From assembly GCA_965246795.1 (NCBI GenBank), contig CBDFFN010000022.1, positions 124,001 through 188,000 on the forward strand: a DNA stretch of 64,000 bases. The letters run 5' to 3'. Positions 16,941-25,019 of this stretch are shown here, one piece after another. Origin of the DNA: JAJXWB01 sp965246795 (GTDB taxonomy: Bacteria; Pseudomonadota; Alphaproteobacteria; Rhizobiales; Beijerinckiaceae). The notes under the pieces are model-generated. The model did no database searches and was not told where the DNA came from. It saw only the letters and a program-made list of their open reading frames with translations. The translations under genes were made by a program, and so were the position numbers. Positions within the stretch are counted from its first letter, which is position 1. The number at the start of each line of letters is the position of its first letter.

Positions 16941-17927
16941 ATGGCCAGCTTCGAAGCCATCCGCATCGACAGGGAAGGCGAAAAGGGTTCGCGCGCGACT
17001 TTGGGATCGTTCGACGAGGCCGACCTGATGGACGGCGACGTCACGGTCGCAGTCAGCCATTCGACGATGAACTACAAGGACGGGCTCGCTCTCACTGGCA
17101 AATCGCCGGTCGTGCGGCGCTTCCCGATGATCGCGGGCATCGATTTCGCCGGCACGGTCGAGCGGTCGAGCCATGCGGATTTCAAGGAAGGCGACAAGGT
17201 CGTGCTCAACGGCTGGGGGTGTGGTGAGACGCATCTCGGTGGCTACGCCAAGATGGCGCGCGTGAAGGGCGACTGGCTCGTGCCGTTGCCTGCGGGCCTT
17301 TCGCCGGCGCAGGCGATGGCGATCGGCACCGCCGGCTACACCGCCATGCTGTGCATTCTCGCGCTGGAAGGTCATGGGCTGGCTCCGGCGGCCGGACCGG
17401 TCGTCGTAACGGGCGCGGCGGGCGGTGTCGGGTCGGTCGCGGTGGCGATTCTCGCCAAGCTTGGATGGCACGTCATTGCCTCCACCGGTCGCGCGAGCGA
17501 GGCGGACTATCTGAAAGGCCTCGGTGCGTCGGAGATCATCGATCGCGCCGAGCTCTCCGCGGCGGGTAAGCCGCTCGGTAAGGAGCGTTGGATCGCCGGC
17601 GTCGACGCGGTCGGCTCGCACACGCTTGCCAACGTGCTGGCGCAGACGAAATACGGCGGCGCTGTCGCGGCCTGCGGCCTTGCGCAGGGCATGGACCTGC
17701 CGGCCTCCGTTGCGCCGTTCATTTTGCGAGGCGTGGCGTTGTTCGGCATCGACAGCGTCATGTGTCCGCTGACCCGCCGCCGCGAGGCCTGGCGCCGGTT
17801 GGCCAACGACCTCGACCACGCAAAGCTGTCGGCGATGACCAAGACCGTGCCGCTCAAAGACGTCATCGGTCTCGCACCGGACATTCTGGCTGGTAAAATC
17901 AGGGGCCGGCTGGTGGTGGAAGTCTGA
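16941..17927 (+). CDS. MDR-family NADPH oxidoreductase, acryloyl-CoA reductase (AcuI/YhdH)-like
   Basis: The ATG at 16941 follows GGGAGAG. The 328-residue product has the YhdH/AcuI pattern: VSHSTMNYKDGLALTGKSPVVRRFPMIAGIDFAGTV, LNGWGCGETHLGGYA, GTAGYTAMLC, the dinucleotide motif VTGAAGGVGSVAVAIL, and GVDAVGSHTLANVLAQTKYGGAVAACG. AcuI reduces acryloyl-CoA to propionyl-CoA; in many bacteria it protects against toxic acryloyl-CoA from 3-hydroxypropionate or DMSP. No zinc ligands are seen. No other gene of these routes adjoins it, so its exact substrate is open. Confidence 0.9.
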   Translation: MASFEAIRIDREGEKGSRATLGSFDEADLMDGDVTVAVSHSTMNYKDGLALTGKSPVVRRFPMIAGIDFAGTVERSSHADFKEGDKVVLNGWGCGETHLGGYAKMARVKGDWLVPLPAGLSPAQAMAIGTAGYTAMLCILALEGHGLAPAAGPVVVTGAAGGVGSVAVAILAKLGWHVIASTGRASEADYLKGLGASEIIDRAELSAAGKPLGKERWIAGVDAVGSHTLANVLAQTKYGGAVAACGLAQGMDLPASVAPFILRGVALFGIDSVMCPLTRRREAWRRLANDLDHAKLSAMTKTVPLKDVIGLAPDILAGKIRGRLVVEV

Positions 17928-18028
17928 CAAGCATTCTGCCCGGAACTTGGGCGTCGCCGCAGCGTTCCCCCGTGCTCCGGCGAGAGAGCGGCTGCGCCGG
18001 TCATACTAGTTGAGAGATACTCGGAGCC

Positions 18029-18493
18029 ATGAGCAGCGCATTCACCCGCGAGAGCGATAGTGGCCTCACGGAAGACATCGGCGAGCGCCCGGTCAGCGCC
18101 CATCGCAACCTGGTGACTGCGCGCGGCTTCGAGTCGATCGAGCACGAGCTCGAGGCTGCGCGCGTGGCGCTGGCTACGGCGGAACGCGATCAGGAACGGC
18201 GTGCGATTGCGATAGCCGCGCGCGATCTTAACTATTGGAGCGCGCGCCGATCCAATGCCGAGGTCGTGAAACCAAATCCTGACAAGTCGGAGGTCCGTTT
18301 CGGCCACACCGTCACACTTGAAACCGCAGGCGGAAAGACGGTTCGCTACGAGATCGTCGGCGAAGACGAGGCCGATCCGACGCACGGGTCGATCCCGCAC
18401 GTCGCGCCGCTCGCACTCGCGATGCTGGGCAAGTCGGTCGGCGATGAGGTCGAGGTGAAGCGCGAGAAGGCCGAGATCACCGGCATCGAGTGA
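18029..18493 (+). CDS. GreA/GreB-family transcription elongation factor-like protein with shortened coiled coil
   Basis: The 154-residue protein has a C-terminal FKBP-like Gre domain (VRFGHTVTLETAGGKTVRYEIVGEDEADPTHGSIPHVAPLALAMLGKSVGDEVEV) that should bind the RNA polymerase secondary channel. The N-terminal coiled coil (FESIEHELEAARVALATAERDQERR...ARRSNAEVV) is about 15-20 residues shorter than in GreA. It also lacks the D-L-x-E-N-A-E-Y tip whose acidic residues stimulate transcript cleavage. It may bind polymerase without the usual cleavage activity, like other Gre-factor homologues. Confidence 0.85.
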   Translation: MSSAFTRESDSGLTEDIGERPVSAHRNLVTARGFESIEHELEAARVALATAERDQERRAIAIAARDLNYWSARRSNAEVVKPNPDKSEVRFGHTVTLETAGGKTVRYEIVGEDEADPTHGSIPHVAPLALAMLGKSVGDEVEVKREKAEITGIE

Positions 18494-18558
18494 TTGCGCC
18501 CGGATTGTCGGGTCACGCGCCCGCCGCTAGGTTTGTTCAAAAGAACGGCGGGGGTTCC

Positions 18559-20010
18559 ATGAGCGACGAACTTGCTTTCGCGTCAGCGACGCGTCTCGCC
18601 GGATTCGTTCGGGCGAAGAAGGTCAGCGCGATCGAATTGTTAGATCTGTTCCTGAAACGGATCGAGCAGTTCAACCCTGCGCTCAACGCCGTTATTCAAC
18701 TGCAAGTTGGTGTCGCACGAAAGGCTGCAACGGCGCGCGATGCCGAGACGATGCGCCGCGAAAGCGCTGGCCCGTTCCACGGCGTGCCTATGACCGTGAA
18801 AGAATCCTTCGACATTCCGGGTCTGCCAACGACTTGGGGATTGCGCGAATATGCGGATCACATCCCAACCGAGCCCGCTCTCGCGGTGACACGCTTCGAG
18901 AACGCGGGCGCAGTCGTCTTCGGCAAAACCAACGTACCAGTGAGTCTCGCCGACTGGCAGTCGTTCAACCCCGTCTATGGCACGACCAACAATCCGTGGG
19001 ATGTCGGCCGCACTCCAGGTGGATCATCCGGCGGTAGCGCCGCGGCGCTCGCGGCGGGCCTGACGGGCCTCGAGATCGGCAGCGACATCGGCGCATCGAT
19101 CCGAAATCCCGCGCATTATTGCGGCGTCTTCGGCCACAAGCCCACGTTCGAGATTTGTACGCGCGACGGCCATCTCCTGCCGGGCTCGTATGCACACGGC
19201 GACATCTCCGTCATCGGGCCGCTCGCAAGGTCTGCGCGGGATCTCGAGACCATGCTCGACGTGATGGCGGGCGGCAACGCAGTCGAAGCACGCGGCTGGA
19301 CGCTGACGCTTCCGCGCGCGACGAAGACGAAGCTTTCGGATTTTCGCGTCGCGGTGATGACGACGGCGGAAACAGCTCCGGTCGATTCTGGCGTGCGCAA
19401 AAAGATCGAGGATGTCGCCGATTTCCTGCGCAAGCAGGGCGCGACTGTCGACATGGACGCACGGCCGACCGATCCGGCCGCCGCGCACGAAACGTACATC
19501 ATGCTGCTGCGCTCGGCGACGAGCGGGCGCATGCCAGAAGACGCTCATGGGAAACTCGTCGCGGCGCGCGAGAGCCAGATGGGTAAGTCGGACTACTTTG
19601 CGTGGCACACGCGGGCCAACACGATGGACCATCGCGAATGGCTGCATTGGGACAACGAGCGTCATCGCATGCGCCACGAGTGGGAAACGTTCTTCACCCG
19701 CTTCGATTTGCTTCTTTGCCCGACCGCGGCGACGACGGCTTTTCCGCATGCGCAGACCGGCGAGCGGTGGGAGCGCATGATTGACGTCGACGGCGCGCCC
19801 CAGCCGACAACGATGCAGCTTTTCTGGGCCGGCTATTCCGGCGTCGTGTTCCTGCCGTCGACCGTCGCGCCGATCGGGCTTGCCGCCGACGGATTGCCCG
19901 TCGGACTGCAGATCGTCGCGCCGCAATATCGCGATTATGACGCGATCCGGTTCGCGCAGCTTCTCGAACGCGACTACGGCGGCTTTACACCGCCGCCCGG
20001 CTTTGCGTGA
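18559..20010 (+). CDS. Amidase (amidase signature family)
   Basis: The 483-residue product has GVPMTVKESFDIPGLPTTWG with the catalytic lysine, the signature NNPWDVGRTPGGSSGGSAAALAAGL, and GSDIGASIRNPAHYCGVFGHKP with the nucleophile serine. ATG at 18559 (MSDELAFASATRLAGFVR) fits the family; the frame runs 23 codons further upstream without homology. The C-terminal APIGLAADGLPVGLQIVAPQYRD is typical. The stop overlaps the GTG start of a small membrane protein. Substrate unknown. Confidence 0.93.
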   Translation: MSDELAFASATRLAGFVRAKKVSAIELLDLFLKRIEQFNPALNAVIQLQVGVARKAATARDAETMRRESAGPFHGVPMTVKESFDIPGLPTTWGLREYADHIPTEPALAVTRFENAGAVVFGKTNVPVSLADWQSFNPVYGTTNNPWDVGRTPGGSSGGSAAALAAGLTGLEIGSDIGASIRNPAHYCGVFGHKPTFEICTRDGHLLPGSYAHGDISVIGPLARSARDLETMLDVMAGGNAVEARGWTLTLPRATKTKLSDFRVAVMTTAETAPVDSGVRKKIEDVADFLRKQGATVDMDARPTDPAAAHETYIMLLRSATSGRMPEDAHGKLVAARESQMGKSDYFAWHTRANTMDHREWLHWDNERHRMRHEWETFFTRFDLLLCPTAATTAFPHAQTGERWERMIDVDGAPQPTTMQLFWAGYSGVVFLPSTVAPIGLAADGLPVGLQIVAPQYRDYDAIRFAQLLERDYGGFTPPPGFA

Positions 20011-20183
20011 GCGACGGGTCGGAGAACAACTCGCGTGCCGGTGCCGTCGTAGCGATCATCTTCGTCGTTGTTCTTATCGGCGTTGGGATATGGATCGCGC
20101 AATCGCTGATTGCCTCGGTAAGGCAGCAGAATTGCGTAATGTCGGGACGTCGTGATTGTCTCGCCGTGCCCTCGCAGCCGTAA
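20007..20183 (+). CDS. Small single-pass membrane protein (58 aa)
   Basis: GTG at 20007 overlaps the amidase stop codon (GTGA), which suggests translational coupling. The peptide is MSDGSENNSRAGAVVAIIFV followed by the rest of a transmembrane helix (VVLIGVGIWIAQSLI) and a short polar tail, QQNCVMSGRRDCLAV, with two cysteines. Small proteins with a helix followed by a CxMSGRRxC tail occur in other Hyphomicrobiales as far as I recall. Function unknown. Orientation and role are inference. Confidence 0.65.
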   Translation: MSDGSENNSRAGAVVAIIFVVVLIGVGIWIAQSLIASVRQQNCVMSGRRDCLAVPSQP

Positions 20184-20186
20184 AAC

Positions 20187-20595
20187 TCAGACCGTGCCAC
20201 CCGCCTTCAGCAATGTGCAGCCCGTGATCTTCAAGCTGCCGTCTGCCTGCCGCTCGAGTGTGTAGAGCGCGTCCCACGACTCGCCCTTGTCGTCGATGAT
20301 GTTGACCAGCTGCGAAATCTTGCCATCCACGACACCCGACTTGCCGAATTCAAAACTCCGATGGCGATAGACCGGTGCATAGCCGCTGCGGACCATCTCC
20401 ATAAACCTGTCAATTTGCGGAAATATCTGCTGCACAAGCGGCGCGGCTTGCGCATAGGCCGCAGCGCCATCGTCGCGCGAGAAAGCGTCAGCCTGCGCGG
20501 TGATCACGGTTTGCGCATCGGAGGAATCGTCGGCGCGAAGCGGTGCACATCGTCGCAAGAAGCAACGGAAGGACGAAAGCCAGTTTGCGCATCAT
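20187..20595 (-). pseudogene. DUF4864 domain-containing exported protein, with an apparent frameshift after the signal peptide
   Basis: ATG at 20595 overlaps the clpS stop (ATGA) and starts MMRKLAFVLPLLLATMCTA, a complete signal peptide. Immediately after it the frame must shift by one base (around 20540-20550) to continue as ADDSSDAQTVITAQADAFSRDD, the start of a DUF4864 domain that then runs intact to its usual end GCTLLKAGG. Without the shift the signal peptide runs into unrelated residues; without the signal peptide the domain would start at a TTG. Either one base is extra in the sequence or the gene is inactivated. DUF4864 proteins are small envelope proteins of unknown function. Confidence 0.7.
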
Positions 20596-20906
20596 TCTTC
20601 CGGCTCCGTGGTGAAGAGAAGTGGATAGCCTTTCGACTTCGCCATATCGGTCGCGCGTGTCGCCTTCGTCTCCGCAACATCTTGCGTAAAGACGGCAACG
20701 ACGCAAACGCCTTTCTTGTGCGCCGTGATCATCACGCGGGCGGCCTGCGACTCGTTCATGCGGAACTCGGCCTTGAGCACGAGCACGACGAACTCCCGCG
20801 GCGTGTAATCGTCGTTGATCAGGATCACCTTGTGCAGCTTCGGCCGCTCGGTCGCGGTCTTCGTGCCGGTCCTGATTTTTGGCTTGACGGTGTTCGTATC
20901 GCTCAT
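20592..20906 (-). CDS. clpS: ATP-dependent Clp protease adapter ClpS (ClpS2-like)
   Basis: ClpS delivers N-degron substrates to ClpAP. The 104-residue protein has the conserved LHKVILINDDYTPREFVVLVL (N-degron pocket D-D-Y-T-P) and AHKKGVCVVAVFTQDVAETKA. The C-terminus GYPLLFTTEPEE resembles the second alphaproteobacterial paralogue ClpS2 rather than ClpS1, which usually sits beside clpA. No clpA lies near it here, in line with that reading. ATG at 20906 (MSDTNTVKPK) is chosen over an upstream ATG. It is followed, with overlap, by the DUF4864 gene. Confidence 0.93.
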   Translation of the reverse strand: MSDTNTVKPKIRTGTKTATERPKLHKVILINDDYTPREFVVLVLKAEFRMNESQAARVMITAHKKGVCVVAVFTQDVAETKATRATDMAKSKGYPLLFTTEPEE

Positions 20907-21000
20907 GCGGGCTTGTCGGCTGCGCCGGCTCATGCCGGTAGCGCCTTAGAAGTAGCGCCGAGACGATGCCGAAGTAAGGGCATCTTCTTTTTCATCCACC

Positions 21001-21972
21001 TTAGCATTTGCGCGGGGCCGCCGCACGGCGCAGGCGATCGTTGATCGCCTCGCCAAGCCCCGAAAGCCGTCGGGATGGACGCAACAGCGATCCGGCGCGG
21101 GCTGGCGGCATCGAGACGCCGCAGGAAAGCGTAGAGGTTCGCGGCGGCTTCGGCCGTGTTGCCGCTTACGGAGAGATCGAGCGCTGCGCCGCCAAACCGC
21201 GCACCGAAATCAAGGCCGGCTTCGCCGTCTTCAAGTGCCAGCGCATCGAGCCGAAGCGTCGCGCGCGGCGCGTAGTGGGATGCAAGCTGGCCGGGCGCCG
21301 ACACGGCATCTCCATCCCGCTTGCCGAGCGAGCCGACAACACGTGCGATGCCCTCGGGTCGCGATCGCCGCCCGGTCGCAGCACAACTGGCGCGCCGCCG
21401 AGGCAGGCGACGATGGTGGATTCCAGCCCTACCGATGTCTGGCCAGCGTCGAGCACGGCGTCGATGACGCTGCCAAGGTCGCCAACCACGTCGGCAGCCG
21501 TCACCGGGCTCAGGCGTCCGGAGCGGTTCGCGGAGGGCGCTGCGACGGGACGCCCGACCGCAGCAAGCAACGCCTGCGCGGAGTGGTGCGACGGGACGCG
21601 AAGCGCAATCGTGGCAAGACCTGCGCGCGCCAGTTCGCAGACGCAGCCACCCGGTGCAGCCGGCACGACCAGTGTCAGCGGTCCCGGCCAGAACTTTTCT
21701 GCCAGCGCCGACGCATGTTCGTCGAAAACGCCCTCGCGGCGCGCATCTTCGGCATGGGTGACATGCGCGATCAGCGGATTGAAGGACGGACGTCCTTTGG
21801 CGGCATAAATGCGTGCAACGGCTTCCGGCGACGTCGCATCGGCGCCAAGTCCATAGACAGTTTCGGTCGCGAAGCCGACGAGACCGCCGTATCGCAGCAG
21901 TCGTGCAGCTTCAGCGCGGCCGTCGGCATTATCGTCCAGGACGCGCGCGCTTTTGACGGACTCCCCGCTCAA
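21001..21972 (-). pseudogene. L-threonylcarbamoyladenylate synthase (Sua5/TsaC family), broken by two single-base frameshifts
   Basis: The N-terminal YrdC domain is intact in one frame (RYGGLVGFATETVYGLGADA, AKGRPSFNPLIAHV, FWPGPLTLVV, IALRVPSHHSAQALL, PVAAPSANRSGRLSPVTA). Near 21355 the homology moves to another frame (EGIARVVGSLGKRDGD, SAPGQLASHYAPRATLRLDA). At the four-C run 21058-21061 it moves again, to end GLGEAINDRLRRAAAPRK with TAA at 21001. Both shifts lie at short homopolymers. The enzyme makes the t6A tRNA precursor and is normally essential, so sequencing error or a second copy elsewhere is likely. The only start found is TTG at 21972. Confidence 0.85.
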
Positions 21973-22043
21973 ACGTTATCTCTCGCAATCATCGCAGGGC
22001 CGCCGCAGAACGGCCCGCCTGCTGCCGATCGAGGAATTGTCTC

Positions 22044-23906
22044 ATGGCCTATCGCGCGCCCGTCGCCGACATTCTTTTCACGATGAACCACGCTGCGGGC
22101 TTGCAGGAGGGCATCGAGAGCGGCGTCTATCACGATCTCGCCGATGGCGCGCTGGAAGCACTGCTCGACGAGGCCGCGAAGTTCGCCGAAAACCGCCTCG
22201 CGCCGCTGAACCGAACCGGCGACAAGGTTGGTGCGAAGCTCGATGGCGATGTCGTAACGACGGCGCCTGGCTGGCGCGAGGCCTATGCGCAATGGGTCGA
22301 GGGCGGCTGGAACGCCGTGCTCGGCACGCCCGATCATGGCGGCATGGGTCTGCCGACACTCGCCAATGCGGCCTTCACCGAGATGTGGAACAGCGCCAAC
22401 ATGGCCTTTGCGCTCTGTCCCCTGCTCGGTTTCGGCGCGGCGGACGCGGTCGAGGAACATGCGAGCGAAGACCTCAAGTCGCGCTACCTCGAAAAGATGA
22501 TTTCCGGCGAATGGTCGGCGACGATGAACCTGACCGAGCCGCAGGCCGGCTCCGATCTCTCGGCGCTTCGCACACGCGCTGTTCCGCAGGGCGACGGCAC
22601 CTACAAGATTTCCGGCCAGAAAATCTACATCACCTACGGCGAGCACGACATGACGGACAATATAGTCCATCTCGTGCTGGCGCGGCTTGCCGATGCGCCG
22701 GTCGGCACGAAGGGCATTTCGCTCTTTCTCGTGCCAAAATTTCTGCCGGACGGCGCGCGCAACGATCTTCGCTGCACCGGCATCGAGCACAAGCTTGGCA
22801 TTCACGCATCGCCGACTTGTTCGATGAGCTTTGGCGACAATGGTGGCGCAGTGGGCTGGCTGGTAGGAGAGGAAAACCGCGGCCTCAACTGCATGTTCAC
22901 GATGATGAACTCGGCGCGCCTGTCAGTAGGCCTTCAGGGTGTGGCGCAAGGGGAGATCGCAACGCAGGCGGCCCTGGCCTACGCGCGCGACCGCAAGCAG
23001 GGTAGGGGCGCTGGTGGCGGCGCTGCGCCGATCATTGAGCATCCCGATATCCGCCGTACGATCGCGACCATGCGCGCGATGACCGATGCGGCGCGCACGA
23101 TTTGCTACATGACGGCGGGCGCGCTCGATCTTTCACGACGTAGCTCCGACAAAGCTGCGGCGAAGTCCGCTGCCGATCGCGCGGCACTTCTGACACCGGT
23201 GGCAAAGGCTTTTTCGACCGACCTCGGCAACGAGATCGCATCGATGGGCGTGCAGGTGCATGGCGGCATGGGTTTCATCGAAGAGACTGGCGCAGCGCAG
23301 ATCATGCGCGACGTGCGTATTACCGGCATTTACGAGGGGACGAACGGCATCCAGTCGATCGACCTCGTGCAACGCAAATTGCCGCTTGGTGGCGGCGCTG
23401 TCGTGCGCGCAGAGATCGATTCTATGCGCGCCACAGTCGAGAAGGTGCGCGCGACGAACGCGCCAGCTTTTGGCCGTATGGGCGCTGCTCTCAACGATGC
23501 CGTCGAAGCCTTTTCGCGCGCGACGGAATACATGCTTGGCGCGTTGCGCGATGCACCGCAGGACGCGCTGGCCGGTGCGACGCCCTATTGCCGGCTGTTC
23601 GGCCTCGCGCGCGGCGGTACGGCGCTCGCCGATCTCGCGCTCGCGGCGCACAGACTGTCGGCGGAGGATGGCGATACCGCGCACGGCGGGCGGATCGCGA
23701 CGGCGCGTTTCTTTGCCGAGCATATCGCGACAGGCGCCGGTGGGCTCGAAGCTTCGATCGTCGACGGTGCGGAGTCGGTGAACATGCCGATTCTGACGGC
23801 GGCGGAGTGGTCCTCGATCCCTCGAAGCGAACGCCGTCCGGCTGTTAGCGGGAAGGACGAACGCCGAGTTTCCTCACGGGCTGAAAGCGGCTCTTCGAGA
23901 TTATGA
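22044..23906 (+). CDS. Acyl-CoA dehydrogenase, long form (FadE/DmdC-like)
   Basis: The 620-residue product starts MAYRAPVADILFTMNHAAGL. It has the dehydrogenase core (MNLTEPQAGSDLSALRTRA, KIYITYGEHDMTDNIVHLVLARL, catalytic-region GVQVHGGMGFIEETGAAQIMRDVRITGIYEGTNGIQ) and an extra C-terminal domain, as in the family that includes 3-methylmercaptopropionyl-CoA dehydrogenase and some medium/long-chain enzymes. Electrons would go to ETF and ETF-QO. The last about 35 residues (ERRPAVSGKDERRVSS...) look unlike the family end and overlap the convergent gene by 62 bases, so the true end may differ. Substrate unknown. Confidence 0.9.
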   Translation: MAYRAPVADILFTMNHAAGLQEGIESGVYHDLADGALEALLDEAAKFAENRLAPLNRTGDKVGAKLDGDVVTTAPGWREAYAQWVEGGWNAVLGTPDHGGMGLPTLANAAFTEMWNSANMAFALCPLLGFGAADAVEEHASEDLKSRYLEKMISGEWSATMNLTEPQAGSDLSALRTRAVPQGDGTYKISGQKIYITYGEHDMTDNIVHLVLARLADAPVGTKGISLFLVPKFLPDGARNDLRCTGIEHKLGIHASPTCSMSFGDNGGAVGWLVGEENRGLNCMFTMMNSARLSVGLQGVAQGEIATQAALAYARDRKQGRGAGGGAAPIIEHPDIRRTIATMRAMTDAARTICYMTAGALDLSRRSSDKAAAKSAADRAALLTPVAKAFSTDLGNEIASMGVQVHGGMGFIEETGAAQIMRDVRITGIYEGTNGIQSIDLVQRKLPLGGGAVVRAEIDSMRATVEKVRATNAPAFGRMGAALNDAVEAFSRATEYMLGALRDAPQDALAGATPYCRLFGLARGGTALADLALAAHRLSAEDGDTAHGGRIATARFFAEHIATGAGGLEASIVDGAESVNMPILTAAEWSSIPRSERRPAVSGKDERRVSSRAESGSSRL

Positions 23907-24336
23907 TCGCGGGATTTTGCTGCGACTTGTTTCGCAGCAAATCACTGTACATGCCGAGGGCATTCGTTTTCGTCAGCATGCCCGCGCCAACGGCGGAGTT
24001 GTTACGTTCCGCAACGCTCGAGGCGATGCCGGTCGTGCCCTGCATCACTCCGGTCGCCATCTGATTGTAGGCGGCGTTCTGCGCTCTGTTGTATCTCGCG
24101 GCCGCTTCTGCCTGACCCGCACGAATGCTCCGGTTTGCAGCATCGATTTTCGATGTATCGACCTTCTGGATTTTGACCGGGACCGAAGCCGGCGGCGATG
24201 GCGGGCGCGGCGCTGCGGGCCTCGTTGTTCCCGGCGTGCTCGTGAGCGGCAAGCCTTTCATACCAGCAGCGCAAGCGTGTGTCGCGGCGAAGGCGATGCC
24301 GGCGATGAGAAGCGATTGGGCGATGCGCGGGAACAT
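23845..24336 (-). CDS. Hypothetical exported protein, Pro/Ala/Asn-rich
   Basis: ATG at 24336 starts MFPRIAQSLLIAGIAFAATH with a signal peptide ending HACAA. The mature part has a proline-rich linker (RPAAPRPPSPPASVPVKI), then an Ala/Asn-rich region with NRSIRAGQAEAAARYNRAQNAAYNQMATGVMQ and a basic tail. I do not recognise a domain. It follows the TPR-like gene on the same strand after 62 bases and overlaps the end of the convergent acyl-CoA dehydrogenase gene. Confidence 0.6.
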   Translation of the reverse strand: MFPRIAQSLLIAGIAFAATHACAAGMKGLPLTSTPGTTRPAAPRPPSPPASVPVKIQKVDTSKIDAANRSIRAGQAEAAARYNRAQNAAYNQMATGVMQGTTGIASSVAERNNSAVGAGMLTKTNALGMYSDLLRNKSQQNPAIIISKSRFQPVRKLGVRPSR

Positions 24337-24398
24337 GGCGGGCTCCTGAAATGCGACAGCACATTTGCACGCCTGCTTGTCGGGCGTTGTGATCGACG

Positions 24399-25019
24399 TC
24401 ACAGCGAGTTCGCGATCTCGCGAAGGCGCTTCTCGACAGTAGAAAGTTCATCGCGAATGAATGAGACGTTCGGCCAGGACCGATCGACCTCGACGAGGTG
24501 CCGACGTGCTTGCTCGGCCCAGTCGGACTCGCCGGCAGGGTCGCCCTTTGCGCGTGCGAGCGTCGCCATATGCCAAAGTGCGACGCCGTACAGACAGGCC
24601 GCGTGGGCGTCCGATGGCTCGTCCCGGTGTAGGCCCGCCCTGTACTTCAGTGCTTCGGCCAGCATGGTCTCGGCAGGCCCAAGATTGCCAAGCTCCAAAG
24701 ACGCAATCCCGAGCAGGTCTTCCGCGGACGCAAAGTCGCGTATCGCGGCGCGATCCGTTGGATAACGCGTGACGATTGCAAGCCGCAAAACGAAACACGC
24801 AAAAAAACAATCCTGCGCGCGGCGTGGATCGCCGCCATTGAAAGCTTCAACCCCGAGGCGGTCGAACGCATCCGCGAACGCACGCTGACGGTCCTCGTCC
24901 TTCGAAAGACGGCCGTTCCAAAACGCTAGGCGATCTGCTTGTGGGCCTTGCGAGCGAAGCTGTTCGAGAAGAGCTAACGCTTCGATCCGCGTGATTTCTT
25001 GATCAGTGAGGGCGCTCAC
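24399..25019 (-). CDS. Hypothetical TPR-like helical protein
   Basis: The 206-residue product is all-helical with TPR-like pairs (DAFDRLGVEAFNGGDPRRAQDCFFACFVLRLAI, SAEDLLGIASLELGNLGPAETMLAEALKYRAGL, ALWHMATLARAKGDPAGESDWAEQARRHL). It has no signal peptide. Its ATG overlaps the stop of the pyrC-like gene by four bases, so the two are translationally coupled. Function unknown; TPRs suggest protein-protein contacts. Confidence 0.72.
   Translation of the reverse strand: MSALTDQEITRIEALALLEQLRSQGPQADRLAFWNGRLSKDEDRQRAFADAFDRLGVEAFNGGDPRRAQDCFFACFVLRLAIVTRYPTDRAAIRDFASAEDLLGIASLELGNLGPAETMLAEALKYRAGLHRDEPSDAHAACLYGVALWHMATLARAKGDPAGESDWAEQARRHLVEVDRSWPNVSFIRDELSTVEKRLREIANSL

Noticed and set aside
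16845..17930. 361-codon minus-strand open frame
   Set aside because: It is antisense to the AcuI-like reductase, whose motifs are complete.
16941..23906. DMSP or acrylate catabolism (AcuI-like plus DmdC-like genes)
   Set aside because: The two genes are 4 kb apart with unrelated genes between and no dmdA, dmdB, dmdD or DMSP lyase was seen. Both families are broad.
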